From Flavobacterium sp. UBA6203 (GTDB lineage Bacteria > Bacteroidota > Bacteroidia > Flavobacteriales > Flavobacteriaceae), in the NCBI GenBank assembly GCA_002421645.1, contig DIST01000052.1, positions 1-15,988 of the forward strand: a stretch of DNA of 15,988 bases. Reading direction: 5' to 3'. Below, piece after piece: positions 15,701 through 15,988 of this stretch. The notes beneath the pieces were generated by a model that was not told the DNA's origin, ran no database searches, and saw only the letters and a list, made by a program, of their open reading frames with translations. Made by a program: the position numbers and the translations under genes. Within the stretch, counting starts at the first letter, position 1. Each line of letters starts with the position of its first letter.

Positions 15701-15706
15701 ATCTTG
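15683..15706 (+). promoter_or_regulatory. Weak candidate promoter of the LysM gene
   Basis: TATCTTG (15700-15706) resembles TAnnTTTG with one T missing. TTG in the terminator loop (15683-15685) is only 14 bases upstream, shorter than usual. If real, it is nested with the terminator as at ftsY. Confidence 0.25.
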
Positions 15707-15747
15707 CAACCGTCAAATTAGCTACAATCCATCTAAATTAATTCTAA

Positions 15748-15988
15748 ATGAAATTATTCCAAATTATAACTTTTTTCCTATTCTTCTGTAGTGGTGTTGT
15801 TTTTTCTCAAAAGACAATCAAGCATACAGTGGTTTCGGGTGAATCCATTTATTCCATTGCTAAAAAGTATGATGTTAGTGAATCCGATATTTATGAATTA
15901 AATCCAAAATCGAAAGGCGCTTTACTACAGTTAAAAACTGTTTTGTTGATTCCCAATAAAAAGTCAAAATCTAAGAGTAATAAAGAAG
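15748..15988 (+). CDS. Secreted LysM-domain protein, 3' end outside the window
   Basis: Only the first 80 codons are present. The ATG at 15748 begins a Sec signal peptide of about 20 residues (a Phe-rich core ending VVFSQ). One LysM domain follows directly: HTVVSGESIYSIAKKYDV, then SDIYELNPKSKG, then LKTVLLIP (about 26-69). LysM modules bind N-acetylglucosamine-containing glycans such as peptidoglycan. After it starts a Lys/Ser-rich linker. The protein is therefore periplasmic or outer-membrane-associated and cell-wall-binding. Full-length relatives may carry more LysM units, a periplasmic-binding-like domain or a peptidase, so its job cannot be read from this fragment. Confidence 0.88.
   Translation, partial: MKLFQIITFFLFFCSGVVFSQKTIKHTVVSGESIYSIAKKYDVSESDIYELNPKSKGALLQLKTVLLIPNKKSKSKSNKE

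Noticed and set aside
1..15988. A dedicated defence, mobile or biosynthetic system
   Set aside because: All recognisable genes are housekeeping, envelope or metabolic. No transposase, integrase, toxin-antitoxin, nuclease cluster or repeat-spacer array was found on either strand.

Overview
The window is AT-rich, ordinary chromosomal DNA of a Bacteroidota, most likely a Flavobacterium or close relative. Four things point there. It has a protein with a type B gliding-motility/type IX secretion sorting domain (CHU_C). It has a BshC bacillithiol ligase. Promoter-like sites follow the Bacteroidota form (TTG, 17-23 nt, TAnnTTTG), and no start codon has a convincing Shine-Dalgarno sequence. The carboxylase is the split three-gene kind with a stand-alone biotin carrier. 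Family names come from reading the proteins by eye; no database search was run.

Layout. At 1-1304 a terminator from an unseen upstream gene runs into a promoter for ftsY (SRP receptor), followed closely by a 60-residue two-helix membrane protein. At 1318-2382 a serine hydrolase lipoprotein lies on the minus strand. At 2492-3206 a small lipoprotein and a DUF721/DciA-like protein form a tight pair, separated by a bidirectional terminator from ndk (minus, 3276-3695). At 3696-3878 is a 183-base gap holding the ndk promoter and a structured repeat-like element. At 3879-5468 is bshC (minus). At 5539-9582 (minus) is a 1347-residue secreted protein with an ENKGQ-type N-terminal domain, seven WGTYYGG beta-propeller repeats, Ig/HYR-like domains and a type IX sorting domain. 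At 9691-11886 (plus) is a B12-binding-type radical SAM protein. At 11977-15656 is a three-gene acyl-CoA (probably propionyl-CoA) carboxylase operon: biotin carrier, biotin carboxylase, carboxyltransferase. A terminator follows, then the first 80 codons of a secreted LysM protein that runs off the end.

How genes work together. The three carboxylase subunits should form one enzyme: the biotin carboxylase charges biotin on the carrier, and the carboxyltransferase moves CO2 to the acyl-CoA. Both gaps in this operon contain an imperfect stem-loop just upstream of the next start codon. The other genes are housekeeping or cell-envelope functions with no clear shared pathway.

No phage, IS, CRISPR, tRNA, rRNA or defence system is visible. 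The best leads are small: a palindromic repeat remnant read in frame inside the radical SAM gene, the paired hairpins of the carboxylase operon, and the repeat-like element between bshC and ndk.
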